Shown: positions 29,734 through 39,253 of the stretch, in pieces
How the letters are laid out: each line of letters opens with the position of its first letter
Numbering within the stretch: position 1 is the first letter of the stretch
Source: Tetrapisispora phaffii CBS 4417
Lineage: Eukaryota > Ascomycota > Saccharomycetes > Saccharomycetales > Saccharomycetaceae
Direction of reading: 5' to 3'
Assembly (NCBI RefSeq): GCF_000236905.1
Contig: NC_016527.1
Location: 620,001 to 684,000, forward strand
DNA: 64,000 bases
Made by a program: the position numbers and the translations under genes
The notes under the pieces: model-generated
Database searches by the model: none
What the model was told of the DNA's origin: nothing
The model's input: only the letters and a program-made list of their open reading frames with translations

Positions 29734-32700
29734 ATGGAACAAAAAATGATGCGGTTTCTTTTGTTTTGGTTCTTTGTGGTTACTGTTGCTAGTTTACATG
29801 GTGTGCGGGGGTCCCACTTTGCTGTGGCTCCTCCGACAAGAATATGGAGTGTTTTGAACCGTCTGTTACATGGGTCTTCTTTACGTTCCAGGGTGTTGAA
29901 TGATCTTTATCCTTTGGTTACAGGTGTAGAGGAAGGCGTTGATGCGTATGCTGAAGATGGTGAGCTTGTCGATTTGGTTGCTGATGTGCTTGTTGATAAA
30001 TTCGATTTGCCAGAAATGGCATCCCTCTTTCTACATTATTACGATTTGTATCCTATGGGTTTCCCATCTGGTAATCAAACGTTTAATAACGAGAACTATT
30101 TTATTTTAAATGGTCAGAAATTTTTAAATGCAGAAGATATTTTTTACTTCAAAACTGGAGATTTAAAAGCACAGTCAAAAATACCAGACTCACAAATCGT
30201 CCAAGACAATGACGTTGTGATCGGCAAAGATCCAACAGCTCCTATATGTATCTTATATGGTTGTCCCTCTCCTGGCGATGACTCTGAAAACTCGTTTGAT
30301 GCTTTTAATAGAAATTTATACAGCGATGCCGTCAATACTGGGAAACTAAGATTTATTTGGCGCTCTACATGTTCTTTTGATTTCGATGATCCTGAACAAG
30401 AATTAGGATACCCTCTTGAGTTGACAAAAAGAGAAGGACTACGAAATGCTATTTGGAAATGGGATACCCCATATGATATGCCGGAACAATTTTCCAAAGT
30501 GGGTTATGAGATGTATGAGCCAAAAGTTGAAGAACTTGGGGACTTAGATTTACGTGTCTCTTCCTTGATTGCAAAAACATACAAAGAAAACAAGGATTTC
30601 AAAAAAACTTTTAAATTGATTAAAGGGATCTCCAATAATTTCCCTCTTATAATCAAAGATTTATTAAAATTAAAGATTAATAATAAGATAATGGAAAGTA
30701 ACGAGAAGTTTCAAAAAAGTGGAGTTGATTATAATATGCTAGGTCTTTTTATTAACGGACAAAGTATGAGGTATTCAGCTTTGGATGATTATTCTTTATT
30801 GAATGCGATAACCAAAGAATATAAGAGAATAAGTAGTTTTCAAAATGATTTAAAACATTTTAAGTTAAAACATTTTAAAAAAGCTTCTAAATCATTGTTG
30901 AATAAATTTTCTTCAATTTCGTTATCAAATTTACAAGAAATGCAGCCAAATAAAATTGATTTACATAGACATCCAGCTTTTGCTAATAGTATTATTTATT
31001 TTAATGATATTGAAAAAGACAAGCAATATAAAGGGTTGAGTAAAAAAATAGAAAGGTTCTTTGAAAAATCAAAATTTGGTGAAGTTCCAGAATTAAGAAA
31101 AAATTGGAATGAAGTGATCTTTGTTATAGATTTTAATGACTTAGAAAACTCAGTAACTCAAGAAGCATTGGCAGGCTTGTTACGTGCCTTAACTATTATT
31201 GAACAAGGATACCCACAAAGAATTGGTTTATTACCTCTAAATACTGGTCTGGATAAAAATATTATCAATTCAATTTATGAATTAAAAGAATCTAATTTAC
31301 AAAATTTGATAGAGTTTCTAACTCAATTAGAGGCCAATAAGGAGGGTGAAAGAACAGATGAGGAATTCCTATTCAGTGATTTTGATGACGTTCCAAATGT
31401 TGCAGAATTATTGAATGAGTTACAAATATTTGGAACTTCTATTATCATTAATGGTGAAATATATCCTTTTAAATCGAATACATGGCATTATTTACTTACC
31501 AAAGTTATTAAAAAAGATGTCAACTTACTGAAAAGGGAGTTAACTAAATATAAAGGTCAGAAGAAAGTTGATGTTAGAGGAATTTTACATTTAAAGTCTG
31601 CTACCGGTAGACATTTTAAATATACTCCAGATTATTTTTCAGATGCTACTTATACTTCAATGAATAGTTTTGAGTTGGATAGTCTTGATGTGGGTATTAT
31701 TGATTTTATCCCAATTGAAGAGTATAATGTGTTACACACTATCTCGTTGGTTGACGATTTTGAAAATGAAATTTCCCTTGAAAGGTTGCATAATATATTG
31801 AAGGTAGGATTTTCTGGGATCAGGATCAGATTAATTAATACTAATACAAATATCAAGAGTAAGACATGGAAGTCCTTGCAGTTAATATTGAAAACTTCCA
31901 ATGACGATATTGAATCGAAGTTAGTGTCCTTGATTAAACAGGTTAGAAAATCTAATAAAAATAAAGTTACCAAATCAGAAAATAAATTGAATATTGAGCT
32001 TTTATCGAAATGGTTGCCTGATATTTCTAACAGAATTTTAAAGAGTTCAGATGCTTTTTTCACTATTAACGGTAGATTTGTTCATTTAGAATCTTCTGAA
32101 CTTCCTTCTACTACTGATTTTAAAAACATTATTCAGCGTGAGGCTAAAAGAACAATTGATGCCGTTATGGTGCTGGAGGATGAGTATCCTGGATTCACAG
32201 AAGAGAGAATTGACCCAAATCTTATTGAAATGGTTTCATCGCATTTAACAAAGTTATTCTACCACGGATCACAAATTTATGACAATGGTATAGATTATAA
32301 GACTGAAAGTACTTTACCTCGTATGAATCTCTCTGGATTCTTCAAGAACAATGGATATACGGTATTTGAGCGCTCATCAAAAAAGTCGCAACCGATTGAA
32401 CTCACCTTAGTTATTGACCCATTAGAAGAAAGAACGCAGAAGATAATGACGCTAGTGGATAAAATCATGGATCTTGATTTTATAAGCATCCAAATAGTTT
32501 TATTACCAACTAATGAATTGAAAGTGGTGCCAAATCAACGTATTTATATTGATGATAGTTCAGAATATCACTCTGAGATCCATTCTTTAAAGAAAACATT
32601 TAATATCGACATCGATAATCCATACCAAATTACCATTAAAAACCATGAAAACATTGGCTATAAGTCAGTGGTATTAGACGTGAATGCATTTAATGAGAAG

Positions 32701-33798
32701 GATCCCATTAGTGAAAACAACATCGATGGCATATCTGGGGCATGTCTACAACTAATTGGTGAAAATGGAGAAGTGATTGACAAAACTTTTACAATGGGTA
32801 CGTTTGGTTATGGACAATTTCAAATATCAAAATTAAGTTCGAAATTAAAAATTCAAAGTTGCGATAATAATTTTGAGGTGGTGTCTATCTCTATGGACGG
32901 TAAACCGGATTATATTGAAGATGAAACCATCGAGTTGTTAAATTTTGACCCACACAAAGTATACGTAAAACTAAGGAAACTGGAATCAAAACCAAGTAAT
33001 GACGCTGAAGATAAGACCGCGATTAATATTTTCAATATAATAAATGATGAAACAGAAAATGAGGAAGAACAATACAAAAAATTCATCACTACGATAAGTA
33101 CTCATAACGTGGATAACAAGAAAATCAATTTTTGGTTATTAAATGAACCTTACCTAAGTAACAATTTACTCACCTTCATCCAACGATTTAATAATGAGCA
33201 TAACTCAATGAGCATTGAATTACTTAATTATCAATGGCCAACTTGGTTACGCCCACAACGATTCAGGTCCAGAGAGATGAAGATTTCCAAGATCCTGTTC
33301 AACGACGTTCTGTTTCCGAGGGAAGTAAAACAAGTGATATACATGGACTTGACAGAAGAAGAACCGGTGGCAGTGGATCCATTTGTGATTGCCAAGAGAT
33401 TAAATCAACAACGGGACCAGGACTATTCATTCCGGATGGTGAAGATGGAAGGCACGGGATATTGGGACGAAGGGTATTGGTTAAAATACAAGACCGAAAA
33501 TGAGAATAATAAACTGGCCTTTAACTTTTATTCCAGCCGACCAATAATCGTTATTAACATCAAAAAACTACGAGAACAAAAGAGTGAATTTTATAGCGAT
33601 AAAAGTATAGGGGATCTAATCAGAATCCATTACCAAAGGGTATCGAATGATTTCAATTCATTGCAGAATATCGACCAGGACTTATTAAACGATCTTCAAA
33701 ACCAAGTCACAATTAGAGAAATCGCGAAATATTTACTGAAGCCACTAGAGGCAAATAGTTCTGGTTCATCGGATGCGAATCTACACGATGAGTTGTAA
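29734..33798 (+). CDS. KRE5: ER protein Kre5, required for beta-1,6-glucan synthesis
   Basis: Kre5 is an ER-luminal relative of UDP-glucose:glycoprotein glucosyltransferase (UGGT) needed for cell-wall beta-1,6-glucan. The 1354 residues match S. cerevisiae Kre5 (1365). There is a signal peptide (residues 1-26, RFLLFWFFVVTVASL), thioredoxin-like UGGT N-terminal domains, and a glucosyltransferase-like C-terminal domain from about residue 1100 (INFWLLNEPYLSNN, IELLNYQWPTWLRPQRF, SKILFNDVLFP, GYWDEGYWLKY, LQNIDQDLLNDLQNQV). The last four residues are HDEL, the yeast ER-retrieval signal. The DxD motif expected for an active UGGT after DVLFP is replaced by VIYMDLTEEEPVAVDPF, so the usual metal-binding pair is not evident. 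The last 600 bp become richer in G+C, leading into the island that follows. Position next to ALA1 is as on chromosome XV. Confidence 0.95.
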   Translation: MEQKMMRFLLFWFFVVTVASLHGVRGSHFAVAPPTRIWSVLNRLLHGSSLRSRVLNDLYPLVTGVEEGVDAYAEDGELVDLVADVLVDKFDLPEMASLFLHYYDLYPMGFPSGNQTFNNENYFILNGQKFLNAEDIFYFKTGDLKAQSKIPDSQIVQDNDVVIGKDPTAPICILYGCPSPGDDSENSFDAFNRNLYSDAVNTGKLRFIWRSTCSFDFDDPEQELGYPLELTKREGLRNAIWKWDTPYDMPEQFSKVGYEMYEPKVEELGDLDLRVSSLIAKTYKENKDFKKTFKLIKGISNNFPLIIKDLLKLKINNKIMESNEKFQKSGVDYNMLGLFINGQSMRYSALDDYSLLNAITKEYKRISSFQNDLKHFKLKHFKKASKSLLNKFSSISLSNLQEMQPNKIDLHRHPAFANSIIYFNDIEKDKQYKGLSKKIERFFEKSKFGEVPELRKNWNEVIFVIDFNDLENSVTQEALAGLLRALTIIEQGYPQRIGLLPLNTGLDKNIINSIYELKESNLQNLIEFLTQLEANKEGERTDEEFLFSDFDDVPNVAELLNELQIFGTSIIINGEIYPFKSNTWHYLLTKVIKKDVNLLKRELTKYKGQKKVDVRGILHLKSATGRHFKYTPDYFSDATYTSMNSFELDSLDVGIIDFIPIEEYNVLHTISLVDDFENEISLERLHNILKVGFSGIRIRLINTNTNIKSKTWKSLQLILKTSNDDIESKLVSLIKQVRKSNKNKVTKSENKLNIELLSKWLPDISNRILKSSDAFFTINGRFVHLESSELPSTTDFKNIIQREAKRTIDAVMVLEDEYPGFTEERIDPNLIEMVSSHLTKLFYHGSQIYDNGIDYKTESTLPRMNLSGFFKNNGYTVFERSSKKSQPIELTLVIDPLEERTQKIMTLVDKIMDLDFISIQIVLLPTNELKVVPNQRIYIDDSSEYHSEIHSLKKTFNIDIDNPYQITIKNHENIGYKSVVLDVNAFNEKDPISENNIDGISGACLQLIGENGEVIDKTFTMGTFGYGQFQISKLSSKLKIQSCDNNFEVVSISMDGKPDYIEDETIELLNFDPHKVYVKLRKLESKPSNDAEDKTAINIFNIINDETENEEEQYKKFITTISTHNVDNKKINFWLLNEPYLSNNLLTFIQRFNNEHNSMSIELLNYQWPTWLRPQRFRSREMKISKILFNDVLFPREVKQVIYMDLTEEEPVAVDPFVIAKRLNQQRDQDYSFRMVKMEGTGYWDEGYWLKYKTENENNKLAFNFYSSRPIIVINIKKLREQKSEFYSDKSIGDLIRIHYQRVSNDFNSLQNIDQDLLNDLQNQVTIREIAKYLLKPLEANSSGSSDANLHDEL

Positions 33799-34655
33799 GC
33801 ATACACAATGTACAAGAGATTGAATACGTTCCTTTCCTTTCGTACAGCTGCCTGTTGGTTCTAGAACTCGCCAGAACCGGAATCCAGTTGAATTGACGGT
33901 GACACAACAACGCAATGAATTGCGCTTTTAAGCGGAAGACCCTTAAAATAGACAATTAACAAGACACAAATCGGTGCTGAAGTGAGAACCACGGGCGCAC
34001 GACTGAATGACCCAATGTACATTAGTAATCAGCCGAAAAGAAAAGAAATGATAAACTCAATTTGTGACTTTAACTCTAAATCACTCGGAGCGTCCCATTG
34101 CCAGTTGGTCTCAGATAGAAAACAGGGAACCAGCGGCCGAAGCGCCGGACGCCACCCTCGTCTGAGTCATCATCGTCTGTGGTCGTTGATAACGCACCAC
34201 ATCGTGCTTACAGACCGCGCGAGCACCGCCGCCGTTCGTCCACCCGCTTTCGTGCGCCCGCTCGTCTCCCGCGCCGGGGAACTTCAAAAACTCACAACAT
34301 GAGAGCAGAAGCAGATAGAGGCCGATATGACGCGCCGTCCACCACCTTCCCCACTGGCCTTTGGCCCGCATTCGTGGCGGGAGGGACCTTTCCTTCGCTA
34401 TGACGTTGTGTCGTTCCAACCATTCGGAATTGAGCCTTATCAATCGGCAGCCCTCTGCTGGCCACACACAGAAAAATACGTGCACGCCTGGCATTGGCGA
34501 CAGGGGCTGCAGCCGCAATCACGCATTGTTTTCTCAATCCAGCAAGCACGCCGAGAGGCACGTCCCAGCAGTGGTGAGCGCCGATTGCCCGTGGGCGCGA
34601 ACGCTATCAGAAACAAAAGCGGACACAAAAGCGGACCGAATCACCTGTGGCCCAC

Positions 34656-34671
34656 CCCCTCCCCCACCCCT
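34656..34671. promoter_or_regulatory. Stress response elements (CCCCT) upstream of the FUN19-type gene
   Basis: CCCCT, the Msn2/Msn4 binding core, occurs at 34656-34660 and 34667-34671 and again at 34979-34983. These lie 330-655 bp upstream of the start of the SWIRM gene. S. cerevisiae FUN19 is known to be induced by heat stress, so the sites fit. The first two are part of a C-rich tract, which lowers the weight of the match. Confidence 0.35.
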
Positions 34672-34778
34672 CTCCCTGGCTTCGCCTCGTCGTTCATACG
34701 GAGATTCCCTTTCCCGCTTGTTTCTTTTGTTTTCCTTTTTTCTTTTTCCGCTTTCTTCCATTCGGAAATGCGGGATTG

Positions 34779-34820
34779 GCGCAGTGCGCTGTGCGGGTGC
34801 ACCCGCACAGCGCACTGCGC
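34779..34820. repeat. Perfect 42-bp palindrome without spacer
   Basis: Bases 34779-34799 are the exact reverse complement of 34800-34820, so the element is a perfect inverted repeat with no central spacer, centred between 34799 and 34800. The left arm begins GCGCAGTGCGCTGTGCGG. The symmetry ends sharply: the next pair (G at 34778, G at 34821) does not match. It is about 70 percent G+C and could extrude as a cruciform or fold as a hairpin in RNA. Confidence 0.97.
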
Positions 34821-35310
34821 GAACGGACAGCTACACGTCGAAGAACTAAATGATCTGGTGGTTCCTCCGGTTCGGCCCCATGGCGCTTGGCAGAGCACGC
34901 AATTGATACGACTACACGCTCACAATCCCGTCATGGCCGCCCTTCTGGATTTACCGTTGCCGGGATAGTGCCGCTAAACCCCTCAATTCTCGTTTCTTTT
35001 TCTTTATTTAGGGCGTTCTTTCTTTTTCTCGTATCGCGTGAAATTCCTCATTACTGATTATACTCTGGTTTCTAAAACTATATAAGCGTATGGGGATATT
35101 TTGAAACAGAACCTAAATTAGGATTCTGCAATAGTCGGTATCCACTGCCAAAAACAACAACAACAACAACACATACTTTATTCTATTGCGCACAGGTAGA
35201 ACACGGTATATATATAACAACATCGGTTTTTTCCACAGAGCACACAGCATAAACTACCAAAAATTAAAAAAGCAAACCACAGCACCAGTACACAACACAG
35301 ACAGAAGAAC

Positions 35311-36549
35311 ATGAATCTATATTCTCCACAACTGGAGCATTCTCAGCTGAACGCTATCAATCCAAGGCTGGGCCCTGTCCCGCATCCTCCTGCCGTTCAA
35401 AACTCGAAATCGGACGTCACCCCGCGTTTCGGCGTAGGCTACGGCCTGCCCGTCCCAAGCATCCTGGTAAACTCCTATAACCAAGCTGCTCCAGAGGAGC
35501 GCTCCGTTCCCTCCCCGCCATTGTCCCCGAAGATTGCTCCAGTCTCGTACAACGGCCCAAAAGTCACTCTCCCCAGCATCGCAGGCTTGATCAGCAAGCA
35601 CCCCCTGGATGAGGAAGAAGCAATCAGAGTCAGGCAAAGCTGGCCAGTCGGCATGACTGTGAAGGACTACACTGGAAATAACATGAGATTCCTATCAGAA
35701 TACTCGGTGTTCAAAGACAGGTCCCCAAGGTACCCACAGACTTACACTTCCCCACATTCATACTACCATGGCTCCTTACCACCTGTCTGTTACGGAAATG
35801 CCATGAACGATGCTAATCATGCAAGGTTTAGGTCTCCAAAGCGTATCCTGGACTCGCAGTTCAACAGGGAAAGGGCTTTCAACCGCACAAATAGGAAATA
35901 CACCGCAGTTGTCAGAGACAATAATAGTTACAGTTACACTTCCCCTCCAACTTACACAACCAATAATTCAAGTTACGTGTACGGTGGCGGTTACCAACAA
36001 ATATCCTCGTCCCCAGCAAGGCCACACATCCAACAACAACAGCATAAACGTCAACATGCGAAAACCGCAGGTCAGAACTCTTCATCTACAGCCAATCGCC
36101 GTTTCGAAAGGAAGGCTAATCCAGCCACAATACCTCCTTTGGCTTCCGCGGCAATTGTCAGCAAAGCACCACAATACGTACCACAAATATCCTGGCAGCA
36201 ATTGCCAGACTATTCCCCTCCATTATCCACGATCCCTGATAACAAATACTGCATGAAGATAGAATGGAAAGGATCCCAAATGGACTTGTCCAACGATCCA
36301 CTGCGTGATCAGTTACATCCAGCTGAGTTGGTCCTAGCACAGATTCTACGATTACCTTGCGATCTGTACCTGGATTCAAAGAGAAGGTTTTTTTTGGAGA
36401 AAGTCTATAGAGTCAAGAACGGTAAAACTTTTAGAAGAACTGACGCACAGAAGGCGTGTAGAATTGATGTTAATAAAGCATCAAGATTGTTTCAGGCTTT
36501 TGAAAAAATTGGCTGGTTGGATGATAAGTACTTCAAAGGAGTAGTATAA
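35311..36549 (+). CDS. FUN19: SWIRM-domain protein of the FUN19/YOR338W family
   Basis: The S. cerevisiae pair FUN19 and YOR338W encodes nonessential proteins of unknown role with a SWIRM domain, a helix-turn-helix fold usually found in chromatin proteins. This protein has 412 residues (FUN19 has 413). The first 310 residues are disordered and rich in Pro, Ser, Tyr, Asn and Gln; the last 100 form the SWIRM domain: LHPAELVLAQILRLPCDLYL, RRFFLEKVYRVKNGKTFRRT, then DAQKACRIDVNKASRLFQAF. Position after KRE5 and before RPA43 matches YOR338W. The first 500 bp of the gene use GC-rich codons (ctg, gcc, ccg) unlike most genes in the window, continuing the GC island upstream. FUN19 versus YOR338W is not decidable from sequence; a single ancestral-like copy is here. 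Confidence 0.88.
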   Translation: MNLYSPQLEHSQLNAINPRLGPVPHPPAVQNSKSDVTPRFGVGYGLPVPSILVNSYNQAAPEERSVPSPPLSPKIAPVSYNGPKVTLPSIAGLISKHPLDEEEAIRVRQSWPVGMTVKDYTGNNMRFLSEYSVFKDRSPRYPQTYTSPHSYYHGSLPPVCYGNAMNDANHARFRSPKRILDSQFNRERAFNRTNRKYTAVVRDNNSYSYTSPPTYTTNNSSYVYGGGYQQISSSPARPHIQQQQHKRQHAKTAGQNSSSTANRRFERKANPATIPPLASAAIVSKAPQYVPQISWQQLPDYSPPLSTIPDNKYCMKIEWKGSQMDLSNDPLRDQLHPAELVLAQILRLPCDLYLDSKRRFFLEKVYRVKNGKTFRRTDAQKACRIDVNKASRLFQAFEKIGWLDDKYFKGVV

Positions 36550-36941
36550 CTGCTTCTTAGTACTTCATTATGTTTTTGAATTCACATGGATATATTTTTC
36601 ACTTTTCAACATTTCACATCACCGGTTTGTCATTTTATCATTCATCATTTATCATCGTTATTTTTTTAAGAATCTAAAGGTCAGGGATTTATTATTCGGT
36701 TGTACTACTTTTTCATATTTTTTTTTAACTTTTTTGATGATATATATTTATATATACTGTTTCTCAACAATAATATATATCTTACAAGTATTATTAAGAT
36801 TATTGTTTTTCAATCGTTAATATCATATATTATAAAATAAGGTTGATATATTATTATATTATACATGTATTTTATATGAAAAAGAATGCATTATTATTTA
36901 TATTTTTTTAAGTTAAAATTTTTGTTCAACACAGGAAAAAT
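36550..36941. other. 392-bp convergent AT-rich spacer
   Basis: This gap separates the 3' ends of the FUN19-type gene and RPA43. It is extremely AT-rich, with alternating TA tracts around 36740-36780 and 36820-36870 typical of yeast 3' processing signals. Nothing else was recognised. Confidence 0.5.
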
Positions 36942-37886
36942 CTAGTCACTATCACTAGAATCTTCATCACTACCACTTGAATTTTCTTCATAAACTAATT
37001 GTTCACCACTGTCTTTCACTTCAGGTAACTCTAAATCTTTGTGACTTTCAGTGTTTTCAGCTGATACTTCTTCATCAAAAATAATCTTCTTATTTGAAAC
37101 GACTGGTAGATTTTCAATTTCTGATGAAACGCCATTCAAATTATTCACACTAGCATCGCCATTTTCATAATTATCTGTTAATAATGTACCATCGATGGAA
37201 ATCACTCTACCCTTTGTGAAAACGTTTCTTATTTTGAACTTTAATTTACCATCGATGTTTTCACCATTTCCATCAACCCAATGGCCCATTGATGTGTTAT
37301 GTTTAGTAGTGCCAGCTTCGTTTGAAGTGTTTTCAGTTTCGCCTTCCTCAGTTTCATCCCAATCATCGAAATGCTCCTCATTTTGTATAAATGTCCAATC
37401 ATCTGGTATATAATTTTTATTAATGCTTGCATTAAAAGCATCGTGTATCAATAAACCAATATGTGAAACGGATTGAATGAAACACCAACCTTCAATTATA
37501 TCTCCAACTTGCGGTTGCCATACAAACATGTCACAATTGCACCAACAAAAGCCAAATGGAGTATCGGCTGTTATTTTAATCAATTTTTCATGAGAATCAG
37601 GCGGATTACTTGGATCAGAATCTAAAATTCTAACATTTTGATAACCTAGAACCACACCATTCACCTTAGGATTATATTTCATCACCATTGGATTCAGATG
37701 TTGCTTCATAACACCTTGAGCTGGGTTGTTGGCATATATTGGAGCGACAGAAACGTATAATGAGATTGGGACACGCAAAATGCAATTGGATATGCCAGAT
37801 TCATAGTCAACTGGGTTAGGAATAGAATTTTTGTGCTTCTTAATAAATTTTGCAACAGCAGAGCTATCGGCAGATCTCTTAGACAT
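36942..37886 (-). CDS. RPA43: RNA polymerase I subunit A43
   Basis: A43 forms the stalk of RNA polymerase I with A14 and binds the initiation factor Rrn3. The protein has 314 residues (326 in S. cerevisiae). The N-terminal Rpb7-like domain is seen as [18 protein letters not shown] and [12 protein letters not shown], followed by an OB-fold part ([35 protein letters not shown]) and GHWVDGNG; the C-terminus is acidic and serine-rich, ending [10 protein letters not shown]. The start is the only plausible ATG. It is divergent from RPA190 across 1.37 kb, and both genes have PAC and RRPE motifs, the usual control of Pol I and ribosome biogenesis genes. The order YOR338W-RPA43-RPA190 is that of chromosome XV, lacking UBC11. 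Confidence 0.95.
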   Translation of the reverse strand: MSKRSADSSAVAKFIKKHKNSIPNPVDYESGISNCILRVPISLYVSVAPIYANNPAQGVMKQHLNPMVMKYNPKVNGVVLGYQNVRILDSDPSNPPDSHEKLIKITADTPFGFCWCNCDMFVWQPQVGDIIEGWCFIQSVSHIGLLIHDAFNASINKNYIPDDWTFIQNEEHFDDWDETEEGETENTSNEAGTTKHNTSMGHWVDGNGENIDGKLKFKIRNVFTKGRVISIDGTLLTDNYENGDASVNNLNGVSSEIENLPVVSNKKIIFDEEVSAENTESHKDLELPEVKDSGEQLVYEENSSGSDEDSSDSD

Positions 37887-38041
37887 TGTTATTTTTTTGT
37901 TGTCTCTTTCCGCTTCACCATAAAGTAGTACAATAGTCTTTCGAACAACACCAGAATTATATATAGTATATTAATATAAGATATCATTTATAACTGTAGT
38001 AAGACTCTTTAACAATCTCAATTTAAAATCAACAGTTTGTA

Positions 38042-38128
38042 GCTCATCTCAAAATTTTCAATATGTAAATTCATAGTGAGAAGTTTCACGATGAGCTTAA
38101 TTTTCATTTTTTTTTTTTGAAAAATTTT
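38042..38128. promoter_or_regulatory. PAC and RRPE motifs upstream of RPA43
   Basis: GCTCATCTC at 38042-38050 carries the PAC core (GATGAG on the other strand) and is followed by AAAATTTTC at 38051-38059. A second PAC, GATGAGC, is at 38090-38096, and a canonical RRPE, TGAAAAATTTT, at 38118-38128. They lie 155-240 bp upstream of the RPA43 start. PAC (bound by Dot6/Tod6) and RRPE (bound by Stb3) together control ribosome-biogenesis genes. The rest of the spacer to RPA190 is AT-rich without recognised genes. Confidence 0.75.
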
Positions 38129-38999
38129 TAAAGCGTAACAACAACATCATAATATACGTAGCAATCAAGACATAATAAGATAAAGAATAGAGAGTAACCA
38201 TTATCAGGTTCATGCCATGTAGTTATAAAACTGATCATATATATAGTCCAAGTTAAACGGTAACCAATCAATGTTCATCTTCGCACTATATTGGTAAGAA
38301 GTATACTTGATTCTTGGTAGTCGTATTAGCAAAAGATTCCGTGTTTTTCAACAACTTCCTTGAATCGTAAATCTTAAACCATTGGCGGTAAATATAAAGA
38401 GTGAATATTACACCGCGTATGTCCTATAACCCAAATTTTATATGCCACAAAAACGAAAACAATTTTTAGTTCTCTCCATGTTAAAAAAATGATTGTACTT
38501 CTTGATATAACTAACAAGAATATAAAAAGAAGAACTTGTTGCAATTATAATTACATTATAGTTAGAATCTGTAAATGCCTACTAGATGAACAATAATGAA
38601 GTAACCGAAAGGTGCATATATATTATTGAATTAATAAATTTTTACCTTTAAAACCCCTTCACTGCAGCATGGTATGTTGTTTTTTCATGAATATGCATTG
38701 GAAGATCTAATGTTATAAGTTTATTTGATTTATAACATATTAGTGTCTTCTTTTTCTATCGCAACGTTTATGTATTAACAAATTCGCACAATTGGGAGCT
38801 GTACCACTAATACTATCGGCAATGTTTAAGTACAACTTCATTACAAATCATGTATTATCTGTATTTTAACCAATTATAACTGCATCAGCGGCTATTTTTC
38901 ATTATTGTTACAGCAACCTGTTTGATCATTATCTACGACCAGAATTTTTTCAATCAGGGAAAAAAAAATATATTTGAAAAGTTTTTTTTTCTCCAATTT

Positions 39000-39020
39000 G
39001 CTCATCTCATCGATTTTTCA
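39000..39020. promoter_or_regulatory. PAC and RRPE-like motifs upstream of RPA190
   Basis: GCTCATCT at 39000-39007 and CTCATCG at 39006-39012 are overlapping PAC cores, followed directly by TTTTTCA at 39014-39020, an RRPE-like sequence. They lie about 235-255 bp upstream of the RPA190 ATG, the usual distance. The same motif pair occurs before RPA43, so the two divergent Pol I genes appear to have separate copies of the same control unit rather than one shared site. Confidence 0.7.
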
Positions 39021-39253
39021 ATTTTTGTTTGTTCATGCACACTACTATACTCTATATTGAAATATTGTTGTATGGAACATTATGAAGGTTCAGACAGGAA
39101 TAAAAAAATTTTCCACAGTAAAAGCATTATATTATTAATTTGTTTTTAAATAAGAGGTTGTATACTTTTATTGTTCCTATTTTAAACATTGTGGATTCAA
39201 TTACAAAGAGGTTAGCGAAAACTTAACTGGATAACCATTGAACAAAATTAAAC

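Larger units (their letters stand above)
33799..35310. other. 1.5-kb GC-rich spacer upstream of the FUN19-type gene
   Basis: From about 34085 to 34980 this spacer is visibly more than half G+C, in sharp contrast to the AT-rich window. Because stops are rare at such composition, overlapping open frames appear on both strands (up to 213 codons at 34327-34968), but none has recognisable motifs or supports another, so I do not call genes. In the chromosome XV order TEA1 lies here; no zinc-cluster sequence typical of it was seen. Contents noted: a perfect 42-bp palindrome (34779-34820), three CCCCT stress elements, a TGAGTCA Gcn4-type site at 34163-34169, and an (AAC)n stretch at about 35152-35169 in the leader of the next gene. 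A very large regulated promoter is the simplest reading. Confidence 0.6.

Noticed and set aside
34327..34968. Open frames of up to 213 codons on both strands in the GC-rich spacer
   Set aside because: They overlap each other in several frames, contain the palindrome, show no motif and are expected where stop codons are rare because of high G+C.
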